The position numbers and the translations under genes were made by a program. From Alphaproteobacteria bacterium (GTDB lineage: Bacteria > Pseudomonadota > Alphaproteobacteria > CAAGCB01 > CAG-977): DNA of 13,631 nucleotides. Below the pieces are notes generated by a model that saw nothing but the letters and a program-made list of their open reading frames with translations, did no database searches and was not told where the DNA came from. The stretch covers positions 1-13,631 of the forward strand of contig JAJXEL010000044.1 in the NCBI GenBank assembly GCA_021639925.1, read 5' to 3'. Positions 1 through 6,101 of this stretch are shown one piece after another (within the stretch, counting starts at the first letter, position 1; each line of letters starts with the position of its first letter).

Positions 1-123
1 GGTGTTGCTGTATGCCTTTGGGCTGTGAGGGCGTATCGTGCAAAGCGGGATATTCTCCCGCCCTTAATGCAAACGGTTGTTGCTGCGTGTAAACGCGGCG
101 TTAAACAAAATCTCAGAGGATAT
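1..123. other. Left-edge stretch with no supported gene
   Basis: I see no convincing gene here. Plus frame 1 is open from the window edge to a stop at 157-159, and frame 2 is open only to a TGA at 26-28. Neither translation shows a recognisable motif. The frame-1 reading runs straight through the downstream terminator hairpin, which argues against it being coding. A short inverted repeat (GCGGGA at 45-50 and TCCCGC at 56-61, 5-nt loop) is present, but no T-tract follows it. The 3' end of a gene lying outside the window cannot be excluded. Confidence 0.4.
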
Positions 124-153
124 AAAAAAAGCGGCAAAATGTTGCCGCTTTTT
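124..153 (-). terminator. Intrinsic terminator of the outer-membrane barrel gene
   Basis: A perfect 7-bp stem (GCGGCAA at 131-137, TTGCCGC at 142-148) closes a 4-nt loop. On the minus strand the stem is followed by seven T (the A-run at 124-130). It begins about 20 nt past the stop of the minus-strand barrel gene. Five T also follow the stem on the plus strand (149-153), so it may work in both directions and insulate the barrel gene from whatever lies to the left. Confidence 0.85.
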
Positions 154-169
154 CAATAAAATCAATCTG

Positions 170-1021
170 TTAGAATTCATACTTAACGTTAAATCCCAAC
201 GTATACGTTCCCTGATTGTCAGGGGCATAGGGTTCTTTGATGTCATTAGAGCTGGCCAAAGTATAATCAGCCGTAATGCCCAAAGCCATGTTCTGATAAA
301 TATTCATGTAACCGCCGGCAAAAAATGTCAGGTCTTTGTTGCGGACATGATCCAGCGTATCCCATGTAAAGCGCAGGCCGACGTCCGCCGTCGTCTGCTG
401 TCCGGCCAGAATGTGCAATGCGCCTTCTACGTTGAATTCATCGTACTGCTGGTCGTTGCCGTAATCAATATTGTGATAGTCTACCCGCGTATAGGCAAAA
501 ACGTTTTCGCCCGTTTCCGTTCCGGCCATTAAATACAGGTGAGTGTCTTTCTGGTCTTCGTTAATAACGCCTTTCCATTTTGTAAAGTCCGTCCGCGTAA
601 CGTCAGCCCCGATTTGCACGCGCCAGGCTTCGTCAATCGTGTTGACTTTTGTCCCGATTGTCCATTCCCAGTCGCGGAAAGAAGCGGCGCCTTCTTTTTT
701 CGTCCAGTCATAGGCAAACGTGCCGTAAACAGCCCATGTTCCCGTAATGCCGTAAGTCAGCGTTTCAGACGCTTTGAAATTTTTAGCGTTTTTCAAAAAG
801 CGGTATCCCGACTGGCGCGGCGCGTTGATCGAAGCGTCCAGTTTAACGCGGGAATAGGATATTCTTGAATCCGCCATGAAGCCTCTTTCCGGAATATAAA
901 AAGGATTGGTCATATCCGCATACGCGCGTGTTTGCGGATAAGCGCCCGCGTTTGTTTGTTCCTGCGCCTGCGCGGAAAATGCGGCCAGGCTGAAAACAGT
1001 TGCAAATAAAAGTTTTTTCAT
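170..1021 (-). CDS. Secreted outer-membrane beta-barrel protein, function unknown
   Basis: The 283-residue product starts with a textbook Sec signal peptide: two Lys, a hydrophobic core, then Ala-Gln-Ala, with cleavage expected near residue 19. The mature part is rich in Tyr, Trp, Thr, Gly and Asp. It shows alternating polar and apolar stretches separated by charged turns (for example residues 85-107, 115-140 and 195-265). It ends Tyr-Thr-Leu-Gly-Phe-Asn-Val-Lys-Tyr-Glu-Phe, a typical terminal strand with the C-terminal Phe that the BAM machinery recognises. I therefore read it as an integral outer-membrane barrel, perhaps 10-12 strands, in the loose OmpA/OprF-like or opacity-protein class. 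No periplasmic peptidoglycan-binding domain is present. The ATG at 1021 is preceded by GAAAGG about 9 nt away. It is a single-gene unit ending at a strong terminator. Its cargo or role (porin, adhesin, structural) is not visible. Confidence 0.8.
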   Translation of the reverse strand: MKKLLFATVFSLAAFSAQAQEQTNAGAYPQTRAYADMTNPFYIPERGFMADSRISYSRVKLDASINAPRQSGYRFLKNAKNFKASETLTYGITGTWAVYGTFAYDWTKKEGAASFRDWEWTIGTKVNTIDEAWRVQIGADVTRTDFTKWKGVINEDQKDTHLYLMAGTETGENVFAYTRVDYHNIDYGNDQQYDEFNVEGALHILAGQQTTADVGLRFTWDTLDHVRNKDLTFFAGGYMNIYQNMALGITADYTLASSNDIKEPYAPDNQGTYTLGFNVKYEF

Positions 1022-1154
1022 ATTTCTAAACCTTTCTTTTTGTCCGAACTGGAATTTAGCATAGGTTGAAAAAATTAACCCTTTATTGAAAACTGGAAAA
1101 ACTTTTGATTTTTCGTTAAATCGGAATTACCCTGCCCAAAAAAGGGAGAAGAAA
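1022..1154. promoter_or_regulatory. Divergent intergenic region between barrel and deacetylase genes
   Basis: This 133-bp AT-rich gap must hold promoters for both the minus-strand barrel gene and the plus-strand deacetylase operon. I could not find a confident -35/-10 pair in either direction. A direct repeat AACTGGAA occurs at about 1047-1054 and 1091-1098 and could be a regulator half-site, or chance. Shine-Dalgarno sequences lie at both edges: GAAAGG for the barrel gene (1031-1036, minus) and AAAGGGAG (1141-1148, plus) for the deacetylase. Confidence 0.45.
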
Positions 1155-1847
1155 ATGGGAATGCGAAAAATAAAATTATGGTTCAAAAAGAAAATTTACG
1201 GTTATGATATGCCGGATTGCAAAAAGGCGCAGCCGTGGCAGATCAAGCCTTCTGACCGGTTTTTACTGCTGGCGCCGCATGCGGACGACGAAACAATCGG
1301 CTGCGGGGGATTTTTATTGAAATACGGCGCGCAGTGCGACGTTGTGCTGCTGACGGACGGGCGGCACGGCGATTCAGAGGTCAAACCGGCGGAAATGATT
1401 GAAATCCGGAAAAAAGAATTTGAAGAAGTCATGTCCCATTACGCCGTTAAAAATTTTAAAATGCTGAATGTAGAAGACGGAAAGCTGATTGATTGTTTCA
1501 GGGATTTCGCAACGCTTGAATTTAAAGAATACGATTATATTTTAATGCCGCACCCGATGGATTTTCACAAAGACCACGTTGCCGTCAGCTGTTTGTTTAA
1601 ACGGTTGTGCCGCACCCGTCCGTTTACGGGCGGCATCGTTTATTATGAAATATGGAATACTTTGTGCGCTCCGACGCATTACATTGATATTTCCGACGTT
1701 GTCAAAGAAAAAGAACGGCTGATTAATTTGTATCGCTCTCAGGTTAAAAATATTGATTATGCTTCCCGTATTCTGGGGCTGAATCATTATCGCGGGCTGC
1801 GTCACCATGTTGATTATGAAGAAGATTTTCTGATTGAAAAATTATAA
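1155..1847 (+). CDS. PIG-L/LmbE-family zinc-dependent deacetylase
   Basis: The 230-residue protein belongs to the PIG-L/LmbE fold, whose members remove N-acetyl groups from sugar-containing substrates (GlcNAc-PI, mycothiol precursors, antibiotic and glycan intermediates). The N-terminal motif Pro-His-Ala-Asp-Asp-Glu (residues 41-46) matches the family's zinc-binding HPDDE signature with Ala in place of Pro. A second motif, His-Lys-Asp-His (138-141), supplies the other histidine ligand, so H42, D45 and H141 are the likely zinc ligands and D44 the likely general base. I chose the ATG at 1155 because AAAGGGAG lies 6 nt upstream; an in-frame TTG at 1086 would add 23 residues but has no good ribosome site. 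There is no signal peptide, so it is probably cytoplasmic. It is followed 11 nt later by an MFS transporter, suggesting modification then movement of one compound, but the substrate is unknown. Confidence 0.85.
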   Translation: MGMRKIKLWFKKKIYGYDMPDCKKAQPWQIKPSDRFLLLAPHADDETIGCGGFLLKYGAQCDVVLLTDGRHGDSEVKPAEMIEIRKKEFEEVMSHYAVKNFKMLNVEDGKLIDCFRDFATLEFKEYDYILMPHPMDFHKDHVAVSCLFKRLCRTRPFTGGIVYYEIWNTLCAPTHYIDISDVVKEKERLINLYRSQVKNIDYASRILGLNHYRGLRHHVDYEEDFLIEKL

Positions 1848-1858
1848 CGCGGGGAAAA

Positions 1859-3256
1859 ATGCGGGCCGGGACGATTAAATGGATTATCTTCGGGGTAACG
1901 TCGCTGGGCAATTTTATCGGAATGCTGGATTTTTCTTCCGTCAATATTGCCTTGTATAAAATATCGCTGGCGTTCGAATTGCCGGTTTCGACTGTCCAGT
2001 GGATTATGTTGGCGTATCAGATCGTTTTAACCAGTCTGTTGACTTTTTTCGGGCGGCTGGGCGATATGGTAAACCGCAGGAAACTGTATACGTCTGGTTT
2101 TTTGATTTTCGGGGCGGGTGCCTGTCTGTCTTATTTTTCCGTTAATTTTTGTATGCTGCTGTTCGCCAGAACGGTGCAGGGGCTGGGCGGGTCCGTCCTG
2201 ATTTCAAATTCATTCAGTATTGTGTCGTCCATTTTTAAAGGGCGCCAGCGCGGAAAAGCGTTGGGATTTATGGGGGCGGTTACTCATCTGGCCGGTATGA
2301 CGGCGCCGTCGATCAGCGGATTTTTAATGGAAGCTTTTTCCTGGCGCGCGATCTTTCTGCCCAGCTGTATTCTTTCTTTTACCGCTGTTTTCTTGGCTGC
2401 CCGGGTTATTCCCGCCGGTTATGCGGTAAAAAAAATATCGATAGATATCAAAGGCACTGTTTTTTTAATGGCCGCAGTGGCTTCGCTGTTGTTTATGATT
2501 GCTCAATCCCCTTCATGGGGGATTATTTCGGCGCAAACCGGAATTTCCGTTCTGCCGGTTATTTTCTGTCTGTATTTATTTGTGCGCCATGAAAACAGGA
2601 CAAAAGCGCCGCTGGTCAGTTTCAGCCTGTTTGTTTCGCCGGCTTTTTTGTTCGGCAATCTGGCTTTGATGGTTTCTTATCTGGCGATGTACCCCAATAC
2701 GATTCTGTTTCCGTTTTATTCTCAGGGCGTTTTGGAAAATTCACCGTCTTTGACCGGGTTATTAATTCTGCCTTTTTCCCTGTTCTACCTGATTACCGCC
2801 GTGTCGACAGGGACGCTGAATCCGCAGAAAAGAATGGTCGCCGGCATGATATTGTTGGGGCTGGGGCTGTTTTTGTTTTCAATGACGACTTTATCTACGC
2901 CTTTGACGGCTTTGATCCTGATGCAGATTGTTATGGGGGTCGGCAACGCTTTTTTCCAGCCGTCCGTCAATACGGCCATTTTAAACGCAACGCCTAAAGA
3001 CAGCACCGGTATGGCCAGCGGCATTTTATCGCTGTTCCGCAATACGGGCATCGCTATGGGCAGCGTTATTTCCGTCGGAATTTTCGAAACGTATAAAAAT
3101 TACCTGGCAAAACTGGGAACCGGCGAAAAAGAAGCTTTGCTTTCCTCTTATCATTTCGCGTTGTACTGCGGAATCGGATTTGCTTTCCTGTGCCTGATAT
3201 TTATTATAAAATCCATACGTCTGCAAAAAAACAAACCGAAGGAGATTTCCGTATGA
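1859..3256 (+). CDS. MFS transporter, DHA2 (EmrB/QacA-like, 14 TM) type
   Basis: The 465-residue protein is almost wholly hydrophobic, with about 14 membrane-spanning segments by eye, the number typical of the proton-driven DHA2 drug-export family. Family marks in order: Leu-Asp near residues 23-24 followed by Val-Asn-Ile-Ala-Leu (the LDxTIVNVAL motif of helix 1), motif A Gly-Arg-Leu-Gly-Asp-Met-Val-Asn-Arg-Arg (65-74), Arg104 with Gln-Gly-Leu-Gly-Gly (107-111), the antiporter motif C region (136-154), and Ser-Trp-Arg-Ala-Ile-Phe (161-166). The weak site GGGGA sits just before the ATG, 11 nt after the deacetylase stop. Its end overlaps htpX by 4 nt (ATGA), so the three genes are very likely co-transcribed. 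Efflux of a small molecule or lipid is the family expectation; the actual substrate cannot be told. No partner membrane-fusion protein (EmrA-like) is present in the window. Confidence 0.88.
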   Translation: MRAGTIKWIIFGVTSLGNFIGMLDFSSVNIALYKISLAFELPVSTVQWIMLAYQIVLTSLLTFFGRLGDMVNRRKLYTSGFLIFGAGACLSYFSVNFCMLLFARTVQGLGGSVLISNSFSIVSSIFKGRQRGKALGFMGAVTHLAGMTAPSISGFLMEAFSWRAIFLPSCILSFTAVFLAARVIPAGYAVKKISIDIKGTVFLMAAVASLLFMIAQSPSWGIISAQTGISVLPVIFCLYLFVRHENRTKAPLVSFSLFVSPAFLFGNLALMVSYLAMYPNTILFPFYSQGVLENSPSLTGLLILPFSLFYLITAVSTGTLNPQKRMVAGMILLGLGLFLFSMTTLSTPLTALILMQIVMGVGNAFFQPSVNTAILNATPKDSTGMASGILSLFRNTGIAMGSVISVGIFETYKNYLAKLGTGEKEALLSSYHFALYCGIGFAFLCLIFIIKSIRLQKNKPKEISV

Positions 3257-4215
3257 TTAAAAGAATCGGACTGTTCTTGTGCGTCAATTTTGTTGTTTTA
3301 ATGACAATCGGTTTCCTGCTGCGTGTCTTTGGCGTTGACAGGTGGCTGACGGGGCAGGGGATTGATTATACGCAGCTGCTTGTTTTTTCCGCAATATTTG
3401 GTTTTGCCGGATCTTTTATTTCATTGATGATGTCAAAATCCATCGCGAAAATGTCAACCGGTGCCAGAACGATTACCGACCCGCGGACACAGGAAGAAGT
3501 CTGGCTGGTGCAGACGGTACGCGAATTATCGGACGCCGCCGGGGTAAAAATGCCCGAAGTCGCCATATATCGGGGCTCTGCGAATGCTTTCGCGACGGGG
3601 GCGTTTAGGGACGAAGCGCTTGTCGCCGTGTCAACAGGGCTGATGCAGTCGATGACGCGCGCGCAGATCCGCGCCGTTCTGGCCCATGAAATGTCGCATG
3701 TCAAAAACGGCGATATGGTGACGATGACGCTGGTGCAGGGCATTTTAAACACGTTTGTTTTTTTCTTCGCCCGTGTGGCGGCCGTCTTTTTAAATTCAAA
3801 TAAAAACAATAATGAACAAAGGCGTTCCGGAGGAATAGGCTATTATTTTACGGTTCAGATTTTTGAAATCGTGTTCGGTATCCTGGCCAGTATTATTGCC
3901 TGCGCTTTTTCACGTCGCCGCGAATACCGTGCGGACGCAGGCGCGGCGGAACTGCTGGGCAGCCCGCGGGATATGATCGAGGCGTTGAAAGCTTTGGGGT
4001 CAACGGACGTTCAGCCTTTGCCGTCCGAAATGAAAGCGTTCGGTATTGTTGATCTGCCGTCTTTTGCCGAATTATTTTCGACGCACCCGCCTTTGTCCGC
4101 GCGGATTAAGGCGCTGTCCGGCGGAAATATGCCGGCTGACCCGCCCAAAAAGAAACCGAACCCGTCCGGCGGACTGTTCGGTTCGGTTTCTTCAAAACAT
4201 TCCCCGTGGGATTAG
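3253..4215 (+). CDS. htpX: Membrane zinc metalloprotease HtpX (M48 family)
   Basis: HtpX is an inner-membrane protease that helps degrade misfolded membrane proteins alongside FtsH. The 320-residue product has two N-terminal membrane segments (about 4-24 and 41-62), the catalytic zinc motif His-Glu-Met-Ser-His (145-149), two more hydrophobic segments (about 158-181 and 199-219) and the third zinc ligand Glu224 in Arg-Arg-Glu-Tyr-Arg-Ala-Asp. It also has the conserved Ser-Thr-His-Pro-Pro-Leu-Ser-Ala-Arg-Ile block near 277-286. The proline- and lysine-rich tail ending Ser-Pro-Trp-Asp resembles alphaproteobacterial HtpX tails. AAGGAG at 3239-3244, 8 nt before the ATG, decides the start. The ATG overlaps the transporter stop (ATGA). 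The last codons overlap the convergent glycosylase gene, and the region encoding residues 299-313 also forms a hairpin on the opposite strand. Confidence 0.95.
   Translation: MIKRIGLFLCVNFVVLMTIGFLLRVFGVDRWLTGQGIDYTQLLVFSAIFGFAGSFISLMMSKSIAKMSTGARTITDPRTQEEVWLVQTVRELSDAAGVKMPEVAIYRGSANAFATGAFRDEALVAVSTGLMQSMTRAQIRAVLAHEMSHVKNGDMVTMTLVQGILNTFVFFFARVAAVFLNSNKNNNEQRRSGGIGYYFTVQIFEIVFGILASIIACAFSRRREYRADAGAAELLGSPRDMIEALKALGSTDVQPLPSEMKAFGIVDLPSFAELFSTHPPLSARIKALSGGNMPADPPKKKPNPSGGLFGSVSSKHSPWD
4147..4192 (-). terminator. Antisense intrinsic terminator for the glycosylase/NYN operon, inside htpX
   Basis: A perfect 13-bp inverted repeat (arms 4150-4162 and 4180-4192) encloses a 17-nt loop, which itself contains a GTCC/GGAC mini-stem (4164-4167, 4171-4174). 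Read on the minus strand, the hairpin starts 20 nt past the glycosylase stop. The strand then continues with a run of five T (the A-run at 4147-4151, partly inside the stem). On the plus strand no clean T-tract follows, so it fits a minus-strand terminator best. It lies wholly within the htpX 3' coding sequence. Confidence 0.65.
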
Positions 4216-4880
4216 TTTTTCGTTATTTCGGCCAGCGTTTTAAAAACAGCCACGAACATTTCCGGCGTCAGTTTGCCGGTGTTGACGTTGTAACGCGACG
4301 AATGGTACGTGTCCAAAAGCTTTATCTGCCGCCCGTTCCAGTTCAGGGTGTGCAGAGCGTTATGGGCAAATTTAAACGCTGATTTTTTTTGCCCCAAAAC
4401 GGACAATACGGCATTGTGCGCCAGTCCCCCTAAAACCAGAACAACTTTCAGGTTTGGCATGGCGTTGATTTCGTCTGCCAGAAAACGGCCGCAGAAGCGG
4501 ACTTCTTCCCCTGTCGGTTTGTTTTCCGGGGGAACGCAGCGCACCGCGTTTGTCAACCGGGCATTAACCAGCCGGACGCCGTCATCGGGGCGGGCCTGAT
4601 AAACGCCGGTTGAAAACCCGAAATCATGCAGACAGCCATACAGCAAATCGCCGGCAAAGTCCCCCGTGAACGGCCGTCCCGTACGGTTAGCCCCCTTTAA
4701 TCCCGGAGCCAGGCCGACAATCAGCAATTCGGCGTTTAAATCCCCCAAAGAAGGAACGGGACCGTTGAAAAAATCCGGATAGAGCCGTCTGTTTTTATCC
4801 AGAAACGCCGCCAGCCGCGGGCATAAGCGGCATGTTTTGTCAGGGCAGGCGAAATCAGGGGACATAGTCGGTCTTTTCAT
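4212..4880 (-). CDS. Family 5 (UdgB-type) uracil-DNA glycosylase with Fe-S cluster
   Basis: This enzyme class excises uracil and other deaminated bases from DNA, starting base-excision repair. The motif Gly-Leu-Ala-Pro-Gly-(2)-Gly-Ala-Asn-Arg-Thr-Gly-Arg-Pro-Phe (residues 56-71) and the C-terminal Tyr-His-Ser-Ser-Arg-Tyr-Asn-Val-Asn-Thr-Gly-Lys-Leu-Thr (192-205, catalytic-loop His193) are diagnostic of family 5. Motif A lacks the activating Asp/Asn of families 1 and 4, as expected for UdgB. Four cysteines (C17, C20, C115, C130; pattern CxxC...C-x14-C) fit the known 4Fe-4S site. The product is 222 residues from the ATG at 4880. An ATG at 4865, leaving only 11 residues before the first cluster Cys, is equally possible, and neither has a strong ribosome site. 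It overlaps the upstream NYN gene by 26 nt (11 nt with the later start), and its stop overlaps that of htpX. Confidence 0.92.
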   Translation of the reverse strand: MKRPTMSPDFACPDKTCRLCPRLAAFLDKNRRLYPDFFNGPVPSLGDLNAELLIVGLAPGLKGANRTGRPFTGDFAGDLLYGCLHDFGFSTGVYQARPDDGVRLVNARLTNAVRCVPPENKPTGEEVRFCGRFLADEINAMPNLKVVLVLGGLAHNAVLSVLGQKKSAFKFAHNALHTLNWNGRQIKLLDTYHSSRYNVNTGKLTPEMFVAVFKTLAEITKN

Positions 4881-5481
4881 CAAGGTTTGTGTCTATTTCA
4901 CTGAACAGGATAGACTGGGCTTTTGAAAAATCCGGTTCGCCTTTTGACGGCTGCGGCCCGCGGGAAATATTTTGCGCCAGATCGGACAGGTCCGTAAAAT
5001 GATCGGCCTGACGGCGCAGTTCGTCCGCGACCATCGGCGGCTGAGACTGAACCGTCGACACGACGGTGACGCGCACGCCTTTGCGCTGAACGGCTTCGAC
5101 CAGGCTGCGGAAATCGCCGTCGCCCGAAAATAAAATAGCGTGATCAATGCTTTCAGCCATTTCCATTAAATCAACGGCCAGTTCAATGTCCATATTTCCT
5201 TTGATTTTCCGCCGGCCCATCGCGTCCGTGAATTCTTTCGTCGGCTTTGTCACCATGGTGTAACCGTTATAATCCAGCCAGTCAACCAAAGGACGGATCG
5301 GCGAATATTCCTGGTCTTCGACCAAAGCCGTATAATAAAAAGCGCGAATCAGGCGCCCCTTCGTTGAAAAAAAGTCCAAAAGCTTTTTATAGTCGATATC
5401 GAATCCCAAAGCTCTGGCGGCGGCGTATAAGTTAGAACCGTCAATAAACAAAGCGATTTTTTCACCTGCATAGCAACGCAT
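4855..5481 (-). CDS. NYN-domain (LabA/DUF88-like, PIN-fold) putative ribonuclease
   Basis: The 208-residue protein carries a NYN domain, a PIN-like fold of metal-dependent ribonucleases. Visible signature residues are Phe-Ile-Asp-Gly-Ser-Asn-Leu (12-18, with D14 and N17), Asp98 and Asp104 in the MDIELAVDLM stretch, and Ser-Gly-Asp-Gly-Asp-Phe (119-124). These give the acidic cluster expected for the active site. The domain fills residues 8-145 or so; the C-terminal 60 residues look polar and flexible. I chose the ATG at 5481 because AAAAGGA lies about 9 nt upstream; an in-frame GTG at 5523 would add 14 residues that read through the AT-rich leader. It is the first gene of a two-gene minus-strand unit with the uracil-DNA glycosylase. 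In alphaproteobacteria a NYN-domain gene divergent from rpoZ is a familiar arrangement. Its RNA target is unknown. Confidence 0.88.
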   Translation of the reverse strand: MRCYAGEKIALFIDGSNLYAAARALGFDIDYKKLLDFFSTKGRLIRAFYYTALVEDQEYSPIRPLVDWLDYNGYTMVTKPTKEFTDAMGRRKIKGNMDIELAVDLMEMAESIDHAILFSGDGDFRSLVEAVQRKGVRVTVVSTVQSQPPMVADELRRQADHFTDLSDLAQNISRGPQPSKGEPDFSKAQSILFSEIDTNLDEKTDYVP

Positions 5482-5526
5482 TAACGTAATCCTTTTAAAA
5501 ATATATATTTTTTTAAACCACACCTT

Positions 5527-5555
5527 AAGATAAATCGAAATTGCCGTTCTGCCAA
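5527..5555 (-). promoter_or_regulatory. Candidate sigma-70 promoter of the NYN gene
   Basis: On the minus strand, TTGGCA (5550-5555) is followed after 17 nt by TATCTT (5527-5532), a good match to housekeeping -35 and -10 boxes. Transcription would start near 5520, giving a leader of about 40 nt that includes an AT-only stretch and the AAAAGGA ribosome site. Confidence 0.5.
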
Positions 5556-5615
5556 GCTGATTTTATTTCCATGCCGCCATTATTGAAAAATAACCGTTTT
5601 TTATAAAGAATGGAC

Positions 5616-5645
5616 TTGCATTTTTTTGTGAATTAACGATATAAC
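5616..5645 (+). promoter_or_regulatory. Candidate sigma-70 promoter of the rpoZ-rel-acpS operon
   Basis: TTGCAT (5616-5621, preceded by C as is common in alphaproteobacteria) and TATAAC (5640-5645) are separated by 18 nt. Transcription would begin near 5652, about 42 nt before the rpoZ start. The palindromes CCTTAAGG (5652-5659) and GTGTACAC (5665-5672) lie at and just after the predicted start point. Confidence 0.55.
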
Positions 5646-5693
5646 AATAAGCCTTAAGGTTTTTGTGTACACTCTTGATTTGGAAGTTAAAAA

Positions 5694-6065
5694 ATGGCTC
5701 GCGTTACTGTAGAAGACTGCGTTTTAAAAGTTCCCAACCGTTTCGAATTGGTTCTGCTGGCTGCCCAGCGCGCAAAAAATATCAGCGCCGGCGCTCCGTT
5801 GACCGTTGAACAGGACCGCGATAAAAATCCTGTCGTCGCTTTGCGTGAAATCGCCGACGAAACGATCAATCTGTCCGATCTGGAAAACACGCTGGTGACC
5901 GGCATGCAGAAATTCGTCAAAGAAGAAGAAGTTCCTTCCGACGAAGAAGAAAATATGAAGGCTGCCGACGCCGAACTGGCTGCTCTGGATACGGAATTTT
6001 CTTATATCAACGATACGGAAACCGCCGTTGAACAAGCCGGTTCCTTTGAAGTAACCGAAGAATAA
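5694..6065 (+). CDS. rpoZ: DNA-directed RNA polymerase omega subunit
   Basis: Omega helps assemble RNA polymerase by chaperoning the beta-prime subunit, and in some bacteria forms part of a ppGpp-binding site. The 123-residue product opens Met-Ala-Arg-Val-Thr-Val-Glu-Asp-Cys and continues through Asn-Arg-Phe-Glu-Leu-Val and Ala-Ala-Gln-Arg-Ala (residues 15-27), then Lys-Asn-Pro-Val-Val-Ala-Leu-Arg-Glu-Ile-Ala (44-54), all omega hallmarks. Residues from about 76 onward form a strongly acidic tail, as in other alphaproteobacterial omegas, which are longer than the 91-residue E. coli protein. GGAAG lies 7 nt before the ATG. It heads the operon, with rel starting 36 nt after its stop; pairing omega with the alarmone enzyme is widespread in proteobacteria and fits their shared link to the stringent response. 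Confidence 0.96.
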   Translation: MARVTVEDCVLKVPNRFELVLLAAQRAKNISAGAPLTVEQDRDKNPVVALREIADETINLSDLENTLVTGMQKFVKEEEVPSDEEENMKAADAELAALDTEFSYINDTETAVEQAGSFEVTEE

Positions 6066-6101
6066 TTTCCGGCTCTTTTTGTTTAAAAGGGGCAGGTCGT
6101 T

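Noticed and set aside
45..61. Inverted repeat GCGGGA/TCCCGC as a terminator
   Set aside because: No T-tract follows on either strand. It may only be local symmetry.
1..159. Open plus-strand frame 1 from the window edge to the stop at 157-159 as a partial gene
   Set aside because: The translation (52 codons) has no recognisable motif and runs through the terminator hairpin at 124-153. A 52-codon open stretch is easily random.
1086..1154. Longer deacetylase starting at the TTG at 1086
   Set aside because: No ribosome site precedes it, and the extra residues fall before the family's usual start. ATG at 1155 has a strong AAAGGGAG.
5616..5672. A riboswitch or ppGpp-responsive leader before rpoZ
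   Set aside because: The predicted leader is only about 42 nt, too short for a known riboswitch class, and no conserved core is visible.
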